Assembly (NCBI GenBank): GCA_023265455.1
Contig: JAHFTQ010000002.1
Coordinates: 62,001 to 126,000 of the forward strand
DNA from: Parachlamydiales bacterium
GTDB lineage: Bacteria > Chlamydiota > Chlamydiia > Chlamydiales > Rhabdochlamydiaceae
Length of the DNA: 64,000 nt
Reading direction: 5' to 3'
Shown: one piece after another, positions 52,675 through 61,625 of the stretch
Numbering within the stretch: position 1 is the stretch's first letter
How the letters are laid out: the number at the start of each line of letters is the position of its first letter
Position numbers and translations under genes: made by a program
Notes under the pieces: model-generated
Told to the model about the DNA's origin: nothing
Seen by the model: the letters and a program-made list of their open reading frames with translations, nothing else
The model's database searches: none

Positions 52675-53588
52675 TTAAGTCCTTTCAGCAAAACGCATTT
52701 TGGCACTCCGAGAGCGAGGGTTCTTACGCATCTCTGCAAGAGTTGGAATCAGCGGCTTTTTTGTCAGCAGCTTCATGAAAAGCGAGCTGCCTTCATTTTT
52801 ACTGCGATGGCAAGCGTCACGTAAAATATTTTTGACTAACCGATCTTCCAGACTATGAAAACTAATGGCGCCCACGATGCCGCCCTTAGCTAGAAAACCC
52901 AAAGCTTTTTTTAAACCGATTTGGATAGCATCGAGCTCTTTATTCACGACAATTCGAAGCGCTTGAAAAACAAGCGTTGCAGGATGGAGCCGCCCGCGGC
53001 GTTTAAACCCGAGAGTAGAGACCATTAAAGCAGCGAGCTGCTGAGTGGTTTCAATCGGATTTTTATAACGCGTTTCAACGATGGCTTTTGCGGCTTTTTT
53101 CCACTGCGGCTCTTCGCCATATTCGCGGATAATCTCGCCTAGCTTTTGTTCGGAGAAAGAATTGACAATCTCTTTTGCTGTGACATCGGAATCGGGATCC
53201 ATGCGCATATCTAGCGGACCCTCTTTTGAGAAACTAAAACCTTTATAGCCTTTATCGAGTTGCATAGATGACACCCCTAGGTCAAAAAAAAACCGTTAAC
53301 TTCTTTAATTCCTTTTTTCTGAAGAACCGTATCAAGGTCGGCGAAATTACCTCGCACGAACTCGACTTTATCTTTCCAAGGCTCCAGCCGACTTTCCGCC
53401 AGCTCGAGAGCTTCTGGATCGCGATCACAAGCAATATATCTTTCGATTTCAGGATGGGATTCTAAAATGGCCTGGGCATGCCCACCAGCTCCCACCGTCC
53501 CCTCGAAAAACACCTTCAGAGATCTCCCCTCAAAAAACTTCAACATTTCTGCGACCATGACAGGCGCATGATTACTCTTCTGTTGCAT
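52675..53588 (-). CDS. rsmH: 16S rRNA (cytosine-1402-N4)-methyltransferase, broken by a frameshift
   Basis: The two halves of RsmH are in different frames. The N-terminal part from ATG 53588 contains NHAPVMVAEML and GTVGAGGHAQAIL (SAM site) and runs to NGFFLT-stop. The C-terminal part begins at the expected DLGVSSMQLDKG in the other frame and continues to the normal end (GGIVGAISFHSLEDRLVKN). The break is at nine consecutive T (minus strand; A at 53284-53292): ten would give NGFFFDLGVSS. No other damage is seen, which suggests a homopolymer sequencing error or slippage during transcription rather than decay. It overlaps mraZ by 17 bases. Confidence 0.85.
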
Positions 53589-54072
53589 GCTCGCACTCTT
53601 CATCTCCGAGCAGGGCAAACGCCTCCTCGGTCATTTTTGCTAAATCAAAATCGGCATCTCGCCCTTCCATCGCAGATTTCAGATGGGAATCGTACCGCTC
53701 TTTAGGCCAGATCTCGATCTTATTGAGAACGCCTGCGATGACAAGCTCGCCTTGGATATCAACGGCTTTTTTCAAGATGGGAGGAAGCAGCACCCTTCCC
53801 ACAGAGTCGCACGTCGTCTGATGCAGGGTGGAAAAAAAGAGGGTGAAAAATTTTTGATACTTCGCGAGATGTTGCTTAGCTTGGAATTTTTCGATGATCT
53901 TCTCAATATCACTTCTACGGTAGATCGCAAGACATCCCCCTAAACTCAGGGCGATGGTAAATTCAAGCACACCGTTTTCCACCAGACCAAAGCGCATCTG
54001 TTGAGGAAGAACAAAACGACTCTTCCCATCGAGCTTGGCGTAACTAGATCCACTGAAGAAGAACTTACTCAT
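53572..54072 (-). CDS. mraZ: Division/cell-wall cluster regulator MraZ
   Basis: A 166-residue protein from the ATG at 54072 (32 more codons are open upstream without homology). It contains two SpoVT/AbrB-like repeats with the SAKLDGKSRFVLPQQMR-type segment YAKLDGKSRFVLPQ and the second CDSVGRVLLPP. MraZ binds repeats of GTGGGA-type DNA upstream of its operon and moderates the dcw cluster in other bacteria. The C-terminus beyond residue 145 is longer and acidic than in E. coli (152 residues). It begins mraZ-rsmH-ftsL-pbp-murE. Confidence 0.9.
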   Translation of the reverse strand: MSKFFFSGSSYAKLDGKSRFVLPQQMRFGLVENGVLEFTIALSLGGCLAIYRRSDIEKIIEKFQAKQHLAKYQKFFTLFFSTLHQTTCDSVGRVLLPPILKKAVDIQGELVIAGVLNKIEIWPKERYDSHLKSAMEGRDADFDLAKMTEEAFALLGDEECEHATEE

Positions 54073-54214
54073 GCGGCTATTTTCCACGTATTGCCACAAT
54101 TTAACACCGAAACCCCAATTCCGCAAGTCCCCTCGCCATTTTTTGCCCGATTTTTCATTAAAAATCAATTCATAACACCCTCATTCATATAGAATTATAA
54201 TAAATTTCAAAAAA

Positions 54215-54230
54215 GTGGGAATTTGTGGGA
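54215..54230. promoter_or_regulatory. Candidate MraZ-binding repeats
   Basis: GTGGGA occurs twice at an exact 10-base period (54215-54220, 54225-54230), the spacing of known MraZ operators, about 140 bases upstream of mraZ and 100 upstream of the divergent gene. Only two repeats are seen, and on the strand opposite to mraZ. Confidence 0.45.
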
Positions 54231-54333
54231 ATATACCATTTTTAATTCCTGTTGAGACAAATTTTGAATCGGAGTAAATAGGAAAGAAAGGCTCAGATTG
54301 TTAGACTGATCTGCCAAGCAAAAGGAATATCCT

Positions 54334-54795
54334 GTGGTTGAATCCAAAACCGTATCCAATCTTCCCCTAGATGTCTCGATTAGGTGGGCAGAAGATCAAA
54401 AGCTGCTTGAACAGAGCAAGCCTATCATTCAAGAGTCGGGGGTTATTTCCCAACACGCTCAGACGGAAGTTATCCTTCCTAAGACACAGTCACAAGTTGA
54501 CATCTTACTGAATCTGTCGGGGCTTCATCCGACATGGGCGCTTTTTCAGATGCCCAAAGGCTTTGCCGGACAACGGAGAAGACTATTCACCTCCCAGCTC
54601 GTCTCCTTTCTAGGCTCTGATGAACAGCAAGACGCACTCATCACTCGCATTGAAGGAGCCCGCGGCCATGATGAGGATCAAGAGTCTTGGGAACAAGAAA
54701 AAAAACGACTCCTCCATGTTCTCAAACTGATGAATACTCTCAATAAAGACTTGATCGATATCGTCCTAAGTTGTACACGATACCAAAAGGGGTGA
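54334..54795 (+). CDS. Conserved chlamydial hypothetical protein (CT273 position)
   Basis: A 153-residue soluble protein from a GTG at 54334 with AAGGA seven bases ahead. No motif is recognised; the middle (VDILLNLSGLHPTWALFQMPKG) and the C-terminal helices (KKRLLHVLKLMNTLNKDLIDIVLS) are ordered-looking. Its place between the mraZ block and the TPR/dnaA pair matches CT273. It is co-directional with and six bases ahead of the next gene. Confidence 0.65.
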   Translation: MVESKTVSNLPLDVSIRWAEDQKLLEQSKPIIQESGVISQHAQTEVILPKTQSQVDILLNLSGLHPTWALFQMPKGFAGQRRRLFTSQLVSFLGSDEQQDALITRIEGARGHDEDQESWEQEKKRLLHVLKLMNTLNKDLIDIVLSCTRYQKG

Positions 54796-54800
54796 TCCTC

Positions 54801-55196
54801 ATGAGCTCAATTAAGTGGTCAGAAGTCGTCGGTTGGGATGCAGCAGCGCTCGAAGATCTTAGATTTTTAGGATACGCTTACCTCAAACAGGGAAAATTCG
54901 ATATCGCAAGGTCATTCTTTGAAGCTTTGATCTCTTTCAATGAAAGCACTGCCTATGATTTACAAACTCTAGGTGGACTTTATCTGGAGACCGGCCAAAA
55001 TCTCCACGCTCTTAGCACGATCGAACAAGCTCTCAAAATAGAGCCTCAGCATCCACAAACTCTCCTTAATCGTGCTAAAGCCTTATTTGCCCTCGGTTAT
55101 CGCCGTCAAGCGATTGCTCAAACAAAAATGTTAGCCTCACACTCTGACACAACCGTTGCCAATCAAGCCTCTGCCCTGCTTCTTGCTTTTACTTAA
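54801..55196 (+). CDS. TPR protein, SycD/LcrH-like type III chaperone
   Basis: A 131-residue protein, start 54801 with GGGGTGA ahead. Three TPR helix pairs: LGYAYLKQGKFDIARSFFEAL, LGGLYLETGQNLHALSTIEQAL, LNRAKALFALGYRRQAIAQ. Length and three TPRs match class II type III secretion chaperones that hold translocators, and CT274 in the same place is a TPR protein. The chaperone role is inference. Confidence 0.75.
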   Translation: MSSIKWSEVVGWDAAALEDLRFLGYAYLKQGKFDIARSFFEALISFNESTAYDLQTLGGLYLETGQNLHALSTIEQALKIEPQHPQTLLNRAKALFALGYRRQAIAQTKMLASHSDTTVANQASALLLAFT

Positions 55197-55237
55197 ACAT
55201 TGATTCATGTTAAAAATGGGGATCTCCGCCCGGTTAT

Positions 55238-56563
55238 ATGCTAACTAAACACCAAGAAGATCTGTGGTCTGACTTTCTCGCTCATATCGAAGAGCGTTGT
55301 TCTGCTGCAGAATTTCAAAATTGGATAGATCCCATCCGTGTGGCTGAAGGCTCCTCTGATGAGCTTGTCTTGACAGTTCCCAATATCTTCGTGCAAGAGT
55401 ACCTGCTTCAAAATTATAAAAAAGAGCTCTCAGGATTTATTCCTGTCAAAACCAATGGAGAGCTGGCTCTCCGGTTTGTCATTTCCGCTGAAGATAAACC
55501 CCTCTCTCCTCCCCTACCAACTGAAGCTGCTCCCCCACCCGACACCCTTAAACTTAATCCTCATTACACTTTTGATAACTTCATCGAAGGCCCCTCGAAT
55601 CAATTTGTGAAATCTGCCACCCTTGGCATCGCTGCACATCCCGGCAAATCGTACAACCCTCTCTTTATTCATGGCGGAGTAGGCCTTGGCAAAACCCACC
55701 TTCTTCATGCCATTGGCCACTATGTCAAACACCATCACCGGAAACTCAAAATCCACTGCATCACAACGGAAGGGTTTATCAACGAGATCGTCGATAACCT
55801 TAAAGGAAAATCGATGGACCGGATGAAACGGTTCTACCGCTCTCTTGATATTCTCCTCGTCGATGATATTCAGTTTCTACAAAACCGACTCAACTTCGAA
55901 GATGAATTTTGTAATACATTTGAGAGTCTTATCAATCAGAATAAGCAAATCGTCATCACCTCTGACAAGCCTCCTTCTCAACTCAAACTCTCTGAAAGGT
56001 TGATCGCCCGCATGGAGTGGGGACTCGTCGCCCACGTCAGCACTCCCGACCTTGAAACTAGAGTTGCTATCCTCCAGCATAAAGCAGAACTGCGCGGCAT
56101 CAGGTTACCCCCCAAGATTGCCTTATTCATTGCAGAACATATCTTCAACAATGTCCGTCAACTCGAAGGCGCTGTCAACCGTCTCTCTGCCTACGCTCGC
56201 CTGATTGGTAAAGATGTGACTGAAGAAGTCGTTGAAAACACCCTTGGAGAGCTGCTCCAGCACAACCCCAAAAAAAGCATCTCCGTCGATAACATCCTCC
56301 GGTGCGTCTCGACCCTTTCAGAAATCAGTATTAGTGAACTACGCGGCACATCCCGCACGAAAAAAGTTGCCCTCTACCGCCAAGTCGCCATGTATCTTGC
56401 CAAAGAATTGATGACCGATTCTCTTGTCAAACTCGCCTCTGCTTTTGGTGGCAAGACGCACTCGACTCTCCTGCATGCCTGGAGAAAAATCAACCAGCAA
56501 CTCCAAAAAGACGAAACCCTAAGGCGGCAGATCGAAATCGCCCGCCACAACCTTGAGGAATGA
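55238..56563 (+). CDS. dnaA: Chromosomal replication initiator DnaA (second-type)
   Basis: A 441-residue DnaA: domain I (1-80), Walker [11 protein letters not shown], Walker [10 protein letters not shown], arginine-finger region and [16 protein letters not shown] are standard. In domain IV the DnaA-box-reading signature normally written GGRDHTT is GGKTHST, with Arg and Asp replaced by Lys and Thr. Chlamydiae have two DnaA genes; the position after CT273/CT274 homologues makes this the counterpart of CT275 (dnaA_2). No cluster of DnaA boxes is seen here. It is fused by a four-base overlap to the bactofilin gene. Confidence 0.93.
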   Translation: MLTKHQEDLWSDFLAHIEERCSAAEFQNWIDPIRVAEGSSDELVLTVPNIFVQEYLLQNYKKELSGFIPVKTNGELALRFVISAEDKPLSPPLPTEAAPPPDTLKLNPHYTFDNFIEGPSNQFVKSATLGIAAHPGKSYNPLFIHGGVGLGKTHLLHAIGHYVKHHHRKLKIHCITTEGFINEIVDNLKGKSMDRMKRFYRSLDILLVDDIQFLQNRLNFEDEFCNTFESLINQNKQIVITSDKPPSQLKLSERLIARMEWGLVAHVSTPDLETRVAILQHKAELRGIRLPPKIALFIAEHIFNNVRQLEGAVNRLSAYARLIGKDVTEEVVENTLGELLQHNPKKSISVDNILRCVSTLSEISISELRGTSRTKKVALYRQVAMYLAKELMTDSLVKLASAFGGKTHSTLLHAWRKINQQLQKDETLRRQIEIARHNLEE

Positions 56564-57018
56564 TCCCTATGCTAAAATTTGCTAAAAACCTTCTCTCACG
56601 TGGTGTTCAAACAGACAGCCCCTACAAAATCAATCCTATTCCCGAGGCTCCACAGTTTGAAACGTTTGAAGGTCCTGAAATGGTCATTGGACCCCAAGTC
56701 ACCGTGATTGGCAAGATTGCTTTTCAGCGAGAGATCCACATCGAAGGTGTCTTTGAAGGAGAATTTGAAGGACAAGGCCGCGTCGTGATTGGCCCTGAAG
56801 CTTTTGTCAAAGCCAACATCGATCTTCAAGAAGCCGAAATTGCCGGTAAAGTCGAAGGCAATATCACTGTGAAACACCGTCTCATCCTCCGCGGCAATGC
56901 CGAAGTCCGCGGTAACATCACTGCCCCTTGCCTCTCCGTTGATGAAGGCGTCTCCATCATTGGGCAGGTCTACGTGACCGCTTCCCAGGCTCCAATGCCT
57001 GACCCTGTTGAATATTGA
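56560..57018 (+). CDS. Bactofilin
   Basis: A 152-residue protein with a beta-helical bactofilin core (about residues 45-135): [62 protein letters not shown]. Bactofilins form filaments without nucleotide; in C. trachomatis BacA (CT276) controls cell size or shape. It overlaps dnaA (ATGA); a second ATG three codons later is possible. Confidence 0.9.
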   Translation: MIPMLKFAKNLLSRGVQTDSPYKINPIPEAPQFETFEGPEMVIGPQVTVIGKIAFQREIHIEGVFEGEFEGQGRVVIGPEAFVKANIDLQEAEIAGKVEGNITVKHRLILRGNAEVRGNITAPCLSVDEGVSIIGQVYVTASQAPMPDPVEY

Positions 57019-57025
57019 ATAAACT

Positions 57026-57634
57026 TTAAGACTTTAAAAATAAATCTCTTTTAGATTCCGTATCAGCAAAGAGCGCTCTTAGACGATTAAGAGGCTCAAG
57101 CATTCTAACAATGTTTTCATGCCCATTTTCTCTTGCGATGCTCAAAGATTTTTGAATAGAGGAATCTGAAACTATCTCACAATGCCTTTTGTTCAAAAGC
57201 AAGTTTTCTACCACTTCATAGTGTCCATTTCCTGCAGCAGCTTCTAGCGCCATACCACGCGATTCATTTGAAATGCTGCTATTTGATAACAGCTCATCTA
57301 CGACTTGATGGTGCCCATTTTCAGAAGCTTTATAAACCGCTAGATCATAAGAGAAAAAGAAAGGCCCATTTTTCTTAACTACTTTTACAGCTTCAAGATC
57401 TCCTTGCTCAGAAAATCTGACAAGCGCTTCGCTATCAGTTTCAATCGATGTCACATTGACGGAACAAGACAAACAAATCGGTGCTTTTAGTTTTTGTGCA
57501 TCTGTCCAAACTTGCATACAACGCCGGTGCATAGGGTGATTTTCTCCCCCATTTGTATGAGCAATCGTATCATTTCCTAACTCTAAAAAACATACCGGGC
57601 AAGCCCCTTTTGCAATTACAACTTTAAACGCCAT
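57026..57634 (-). CDS. RING-like/ankyrin protein, copy A
   Basis: A 202-residue protein. N-terminal residues 12-57 have the order C-x2-C, H33-x2-H36-x2-C39, C54-x2-C57 with Trp43, like a RING-H2 finger in which the third Cys is missing (position 31 is Glu). Residues about 70-185 form four ankyrin repeats (SEQGDLEAVK, SENGHHQVVDELL, AGNGHYEVVENLL, RENGHENIVRML). RING-plus-ankyrin proteins are E3 ubiquitin ligases in eukaryotes; a host-directed effector is likely. A second copy at 60940-61551 is nearly the same, including the upstream region. GGGAG lies ahead of the ATG. Confidence 0.75.
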   Translation of the reverse strand: MAFKVVIAKGACPVCFLELGNDTIAHTNGGENHPMHRRCMQVWTDAQKLKAPICLSCSVNVTSIETDSEALVRFSEQGDLEAVKVVKKNGPFFFSYDLAVYKASENGHHQVVDELLSNSSISNESRGMALEAAAGNGHYEVVENLLLNKRHCEIVSDSSIQKSLSIARENGHENIVRMLEPLNRLRALFADTESKRDLFLKS

Positions 57635-57795
57635 TGTTTCACACTCCCGTTTTTTCCTACGAGCTTAACAATGGCTGGGGATAATATGCAACTCTCGTTT
57701 TCCTTGCCTCACCTAGGAGAATTTTCTCGAGTTTTTATCCACATTGTAGTTAAAATCTTGTTTTAGATATGAAGAGTCATGGAGAAAAAGTGCCA

Positions 57796-58728
57796 ATGAG
57801 AACATGTCTGGAAATTTGCGCAGGTGCGGGCGGCCAAGCGTTAGGCCTTGAAGCCGCTGGATTTGATCCATTGGCATTAGTTGAGATTGACGCCGGAGCA
57901 TGCAACACTCTGCGCCTTAATCGACGCAATTGGAATGTCATTGAAGGCGATGTGAAAGAATTTTCCGGAAAACCCTACAGAGGTATTGATCTTTTGGCAG
58001 GAGGTGTTCCATGTCCTCCATTTTCCAAAGCGGGGAAACAGCTGGGCGCTAGCGATGAGCGAGATTTATTCCCCGAGGCCCTCCGATTGATCGATGAAAT
58101 ACGTCCTAGGGCCGTGATGTTAGAAAATGTCCGAGGATTTCTCGATTCAACATTTGACAATTACCGCAAAAACTTAAAATCTCAATTGAATAAGCTGGGC
58201 TATCAAACAGAATGGAAACTTCTAAATTCTTTAGATTTCGGAGTTTCTCAAGCTCGGCTCCGTGTTGTAATTGTGGCAATGAAGAAAGAGATCTGGCCGC
58301 ATTTTGTATGGCCAGAATCTTACAAGCTAAGACCACCCACCGTGGGAGAGTCTCTTTATCACTTGATGGCTTCTCGGGATTGGGAGGACGCTGCACTCTG
58401 GCGAGAAAAGGCAAACCAAGTAGCTCCCACTATTGTGGGAGGGTCTAAAAAACATGGGGGTCCAGATCTGGGTCCGACCAGGGCCAAGAGAGCCTGGGCA
58501 GCACTGGGTGTCGACGGTCATGGAATTGCCGATTCCCCTCCTGAACCTGGTTTTACAGGAATGCCACGACTTACAGTACCTATGGTCGCTCGCATTCAGG
58601 GATTCCCAGAAAAATGGCAATTCTCCGGAAAAAAAACTTCCGCTTACCGCCAAGTGGGTAATGCATTTCCTCCACCAGTTGCCCAGGCAGTCGCAACTCA
58701 AATTATGCAGGCGCTTAATATACAATAA
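57796..58728 (+). CDS. C5 cytosine DNA methyltransferase (Dcm family)
   Basis: A 310-residue enzyme from the ATG at 57796. SAM motif I EICAGAGGQALGLEAAGF, motif IV with catalytic Cys in GGVPCPPFS, motif VI LENVRGF, motif VIII SLDFGVSQARLRVVIVA and motif X RQVGNAFPPPVA are intact, so it should be active. The short variable region and lack of a cognate endonuclease next to it suggest an orphan or a methylase that protects DNA within this island. It is flanked by RING-like/ankyrin copies and RloAB. Confidence 0.92.
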   Translation: MRTCLEICAGAGGQALGLEAAGFDPLALVEIDAGACNTLRLNRRNWNVIEGDVKEFSGKPYRGIDLLAGGVPCPPFSKAGKQLGASDERDLFPEALRLIDEIRPRAVMLENVRGFLDSTFDNYRKNLKSQLNKLGYQTEWKLLNSLDFGVSQARLRVVIVAMKKEIWPHFVWPESYKLRPPTVGESLYHLMASRDWEDAALWREKANQVAPTIVGGSKKHGGPDLGPTRAKRAWAALGVDGHGIADSPPEPGFTGMPRLTVPMVARIQGFPEKWQFSGKKTSAYRQVGNAFPPPVAQAVATQIMQALNIQ

Positions 58729-58801
58729 AATCCGGTATAACGGATGATGTTGGTATGCGAAAAGTGGGTGTCGGATATGAACCATTTATTCATTTAGTCA
58801 C

Positions 58802-59398
58802 TTACGATCTTATGATTCTTTCTATTAGTTTGTAGACAGTTGTGCTCCACATTTGTGGGAAATCACTGGATCGATGGGCATCTCGTTGCTTGGCTCTGGA
58901 AATGGCTTTGGTAATGAGCTCCAGCGTGATTTTTTTGCTGTCGATATCTTTCTTGTAATTAGGCAAGTGCCGTTTTAGGCGCGTCAGGCATTCTTGAGAA
59001 TTTGCAATCCCTTTTCCTTCTTCAAAATGGAGTAAAAGCCAATATTCGAAGTTGGGGTTGCTAAGAGCAAAGCCGTGGTTTTCGCTTTTATTTGCCCACT
59101 GCAAGAGCTCTCTAAGCTGATCTTTTGTCCAATCATCTTGATCCACAACAATCCACGCTTCATCCGTCTTCCTTAAAGACTCTTTCCGCAAATAACTCTT
59201 CATTTTCTTAAGCACCTGAATCGGCGAACTTTCCGTTGACGGCCTCTTAAGACATTTTACTAGGACGATCGATTGCGGCTGGTTAAAAAGGGCAAAATAT
59301 TGGGGCTCCGTTTTGGAACCCTCCACTGAGACCACAAATAGTTTTTTATACCGGCGCTCTCCTAAAGGTCTTTGAAAAGTGCGCAGCTTTTTTGGCAT
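58802..59398 (-). CDS. RloB-family protein (AbiLii-like)
   Basis: A 198-residue protein of the RloB (PF13707-type) family: VVSVEGSKTEPQYF near the N-terminus (acidic EG-x-TE-P pattern), IVVDQDDW in the middle, and a central NPNFEYWLLLHFEEG with PNFE..WLL, which are RloB hallmarks. It overlaps the ATPase gene by one base (TAATG). RloA-RloB pairs occur in restriction islands and as the lactococcal abortive-infection system AbiL; an antiphage role is likely. Confidence 0.85.
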   Translation of the reverse strand: MPKKLRTFQRPLGERRYKKLFVVSVEGSKTEPQYFALFNQPQSIVLVKCLKRPSTESSPIQVLKKMKSYLRKESLRKTDEAWIVVDQDDWTKDQLRELLQWANKSENHGFALSNPNFEYWLLLHFEEGKGIANSQECLTRLKRHLPNYKKDIDSKKITLELITKAISRAKQRDAHRSSDFPQMWSTTVYKLIERIIRS

Positions 59399-60720
59399 TA
59401 GTCGCTTCCAACAATTGGAGATTGTAGAAGAATACGGGGAATACCTCCTAGACGTCCTTGTAGATAGCTTTTTCGAATGTCTTTATCATACCGCACGTCT
59501 TTGTATTCGCTGAAAGACAGCAAACTAGAAACGCCTTGAGCATCTCTTTCTGCAATCCACATTTCATCTCGTCGCAACAGATCTTGATCCATTAATAACA
59601 CATTGTGAGTGGTAAATAGTAACTGAGAGCGAGTATTATGAGAACATTTTAAAAGATAGTCTTCCAGAAGACGCCTAATCAGCAGTGTATGTAAACTTCT
59701 GTCTACTTCATCAATGACGTAGACTTTTTTGGATTGAGCTGCAGATAACTCTAAAAAAGCGGGAAGAAGGTCAATAATCCGTTGAGAACCATCTGATTCT
59801 TGTCTCATGTCGAACTTCGTTTCTGAACCATCAGAATTTAAATGATAGGTGACCAGCTTTTTTGAGAGCAACTCGCCATTTTTGCGAGTTACGACAAAAC
59901 GCTCATTCATAGGTTCAGCTAATAGTCTGACAGTAGAATCTTCCGCTAGTTCTTCTCTTAATTTCATTTTTAGCGGTTCAGGCAGCGGTAAATTTTCAAA
60001 GGGAATCTCTTCACCACCCAGGTGAGATATTCCGGTGTCTAATTGGGACAACATCTTATTCATTGTCGCGTACAAGGGGTGTCCCTCATCCAAAAATTGC
60101 TCAAAAAGCTCAAACCTTGAATCAGGCGCGATGAGCTCCAAAGTATCTTTAAACCAGTCGTACACGGGCCTGAAAGTGTCTATTTTTTGAGAAACTGAGT
60201 TGGTTAGAAAAAGTTGATTATCGCGCGTGCCCTTAAAAGCAAACTGCAGTGATTGGTCACCCTTTAAAGATGAATCGAAGTGAGGCTCTCCTGATATTCG
60301 GTGGTAGAGCGTCTTTTCACTATTACCAGAAATATGAACCAGTTTTTCTTCTATTATGGTTTTGCGATTAACAGAAAAGCTAAATGCATAAACTGTCTCG
60401 TCGATCAGCAGTTCAAACTCAAAATGGGCGGGTTGTTCGACTTTTTGTGCGTGCCCAAGCCTAAAACTATCTACAGCAATGAGACTATAAGGTTGGGTCC
60501 CTTTAACGATCAGTCCTTTTGCAAAATGAAGAGCTTTAAAAAGATTGGTTTTTCCGGATGCATTTCCGCCATAGACAGCTGCAACAGGAAGAACTCCCAG
60601 CTTAAGTTTGTCTATTTTAGGGATACGCTCTCCGTGCTGACGCTCACGACTGGCTATCAATGAGAAAGTAGCTTTGGCTTGGAAGGACATCCAATTTTCA
60701 ATTGAAAATCGAATTAGCAT
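59398..60720 (-). CDS. RloA-like AAA/SMC-type ATPase (AbiLi-like)
   Basis: A 440-residue ATPase from the ATG at 60720 (AGG six bases ahead); 11 more codons are open upstream. [11 protein letters not shown] begins the OLD/AAA_15 type, Walker A is [15 protein letters not shown] (about residue 45), signature-like [13 protein letters not shown] and Walker [14 protein letters not shown] follow, with the switch His in LFTTHN. With RloB it forms a two-gene defence-like operon. Confidence 0.88.
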   Translation of the reverse strand: MLIRFSIENWMSFQAKATFSLIASRERQHGERIPKIDKLKLGVLPVAAVYGGNASGKTNLFKALHFAKGLIVKGTQPYSLIAVDSFRLGHAQKVEQPAHFEFELLIDETVYAFSFSVNRKTIIEEKLVHISGNSEKTLYHRISGEPHFDSSLKGDQSLQFAFKGTRDNQLFLTNSVSQKIDTFRPVYDWFKDTLELIAPDSRFELFEQFLDEGHPLYATMNKMLSQLDTGISHLGGEEIPFENLPLPEPLKMKLREELAEDSTVRLLAEPMNERFVVTRKNGELLSKKLVTYHLNSDGSETKFDMRQESDGSQRIIDLLPAFLELSAAQSKKVYVIDEVDRSLHTLLIRRLLEDYLLKCSHNTRSQLLFTTHNVLLMDQDLLRRDEMWIAERDAQGVSSLLSFSEYKDVRYDKDIRKSYLQGRLGGIPRILLQSPIVGSD

Positions 60721-60939
60721 GGGAAACCTCATTTGTGAGATAATTTCTCTCAATATACCCTTATTTTAGCTAATTCTCCGCCGAATAGCAATGTTTAAAG
60801 AGAAAAAATCTCATAAACACGACAAGCAAAAATTTACATATCGTCGATTCTGCCTGCAATATTGTCATATTTAAGGACTTGTAAAGACAGGCTAACCTAA
60901 AAAAACCTTGAAGACCCCTTTTTCTAGGTCAACACCGAC

Positions 60940-61551
60940 CTAGGTGCAATGCTCAATTAAAGACCTGCCAGAGTTTTTATCAGAAAACAAGGCGTAGATC
61001 CGATCATGCTGTTCAAGACTTGTAACAATGTTTTGATACCCTTTTTCTCTTGCGATAATCAAAGATTTTTGAATGGAAGGGTGGGGAACACTCTCGTAGC
61101 GCATTGTACCCGAGAATAGACGCTTCACCACTTCACAATGCCCGTTTTCTGCAGCAGCTTCTAGCGCCATACCACGGCATTCATTTGAAATGCTGCCACT
61201 TGATAACAACTCATCCACGACTTGATGGTGTCCATTTTCAGAAGCTTTATAAACCGCCAGATCATACGAACCGAAGAAGGACCCATTTTTCTTAACTGCT
61301 TTTACAGCTTCAAGATCTCCTTGCTCAGAAAATCTGACAAGCGCTTCGCTATCAGTTTCAATCGATGTCACATTGACGGAACAAGACAAACAAATCGGTG
61401 CTTTTAGTTTTTGTGCATCTATCCAAATTTGCATACAACGACGATGAATAGGGTGATTTTCTCCCTCATTTGTATGAGCAATTGCATCATTTCCTAAATC
61501 TAAAGAACATACTGGGCAAGCCCCTTTTGCAAATACAACTTTAAACGCCAT
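60940..61551 (-). CDS. RING-like/ankyrin protein, copy B
   Basis: A 203-residue paralogue of the 57026-57634 protein; start aligned with that copy at 61551. The zinc ligands CPVC, NHPIHRRC and CLSC are all kept and the third Cys is again missing. The first 120 residues are nearly identical, the last 40 less so (here SVPHPSIQKS, REKGYQNIV). Roughly 60 bases of upstream sequence are also shared. Same orientation as copy A, on the other side of the methylase/RloAB island. Confidence 0.75.
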   Translation of the reverse strand: MAFKVVFAKGACPVCSLDLGNDAIAHTNEGENHPIHRRCMQIWIDAQKLKAPICLSCSVNVTSIETDSEALVRFSEQGDLEAVKAVKKNGSFFGSYDLAVYKASENGHHQVVDELLSSGSISNECRGMALEAAAENGHCEVVKRLFSGTMRYESVPHPSIQKSLIIAREKGYQNIVTSLEQHDRIYALFSDKNSGRSLIEHCT

Positions 61552-61625
61552 TGTTTCAAACTCCCCGTTTTTTTCCACTGAGCTTAACAATCGCTTGAAA
61601 TATTATGCAACTCTCATTGCAGATG

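Noticed and set aside
54233..54242. TATACCATTT matching the end of foldback family B
   Set aside because: Ten bases in an AT-rich promoter region with no second arm; chance.
57735..57743. A perfect DnaA-box sequence TTATCCACA about 1.2 kb from dnaA
   Set aside because: A single nine-base match is expected about once in two such windows by chance; there is no cluster or AT-rich unwinding region, so no origin is claimed.
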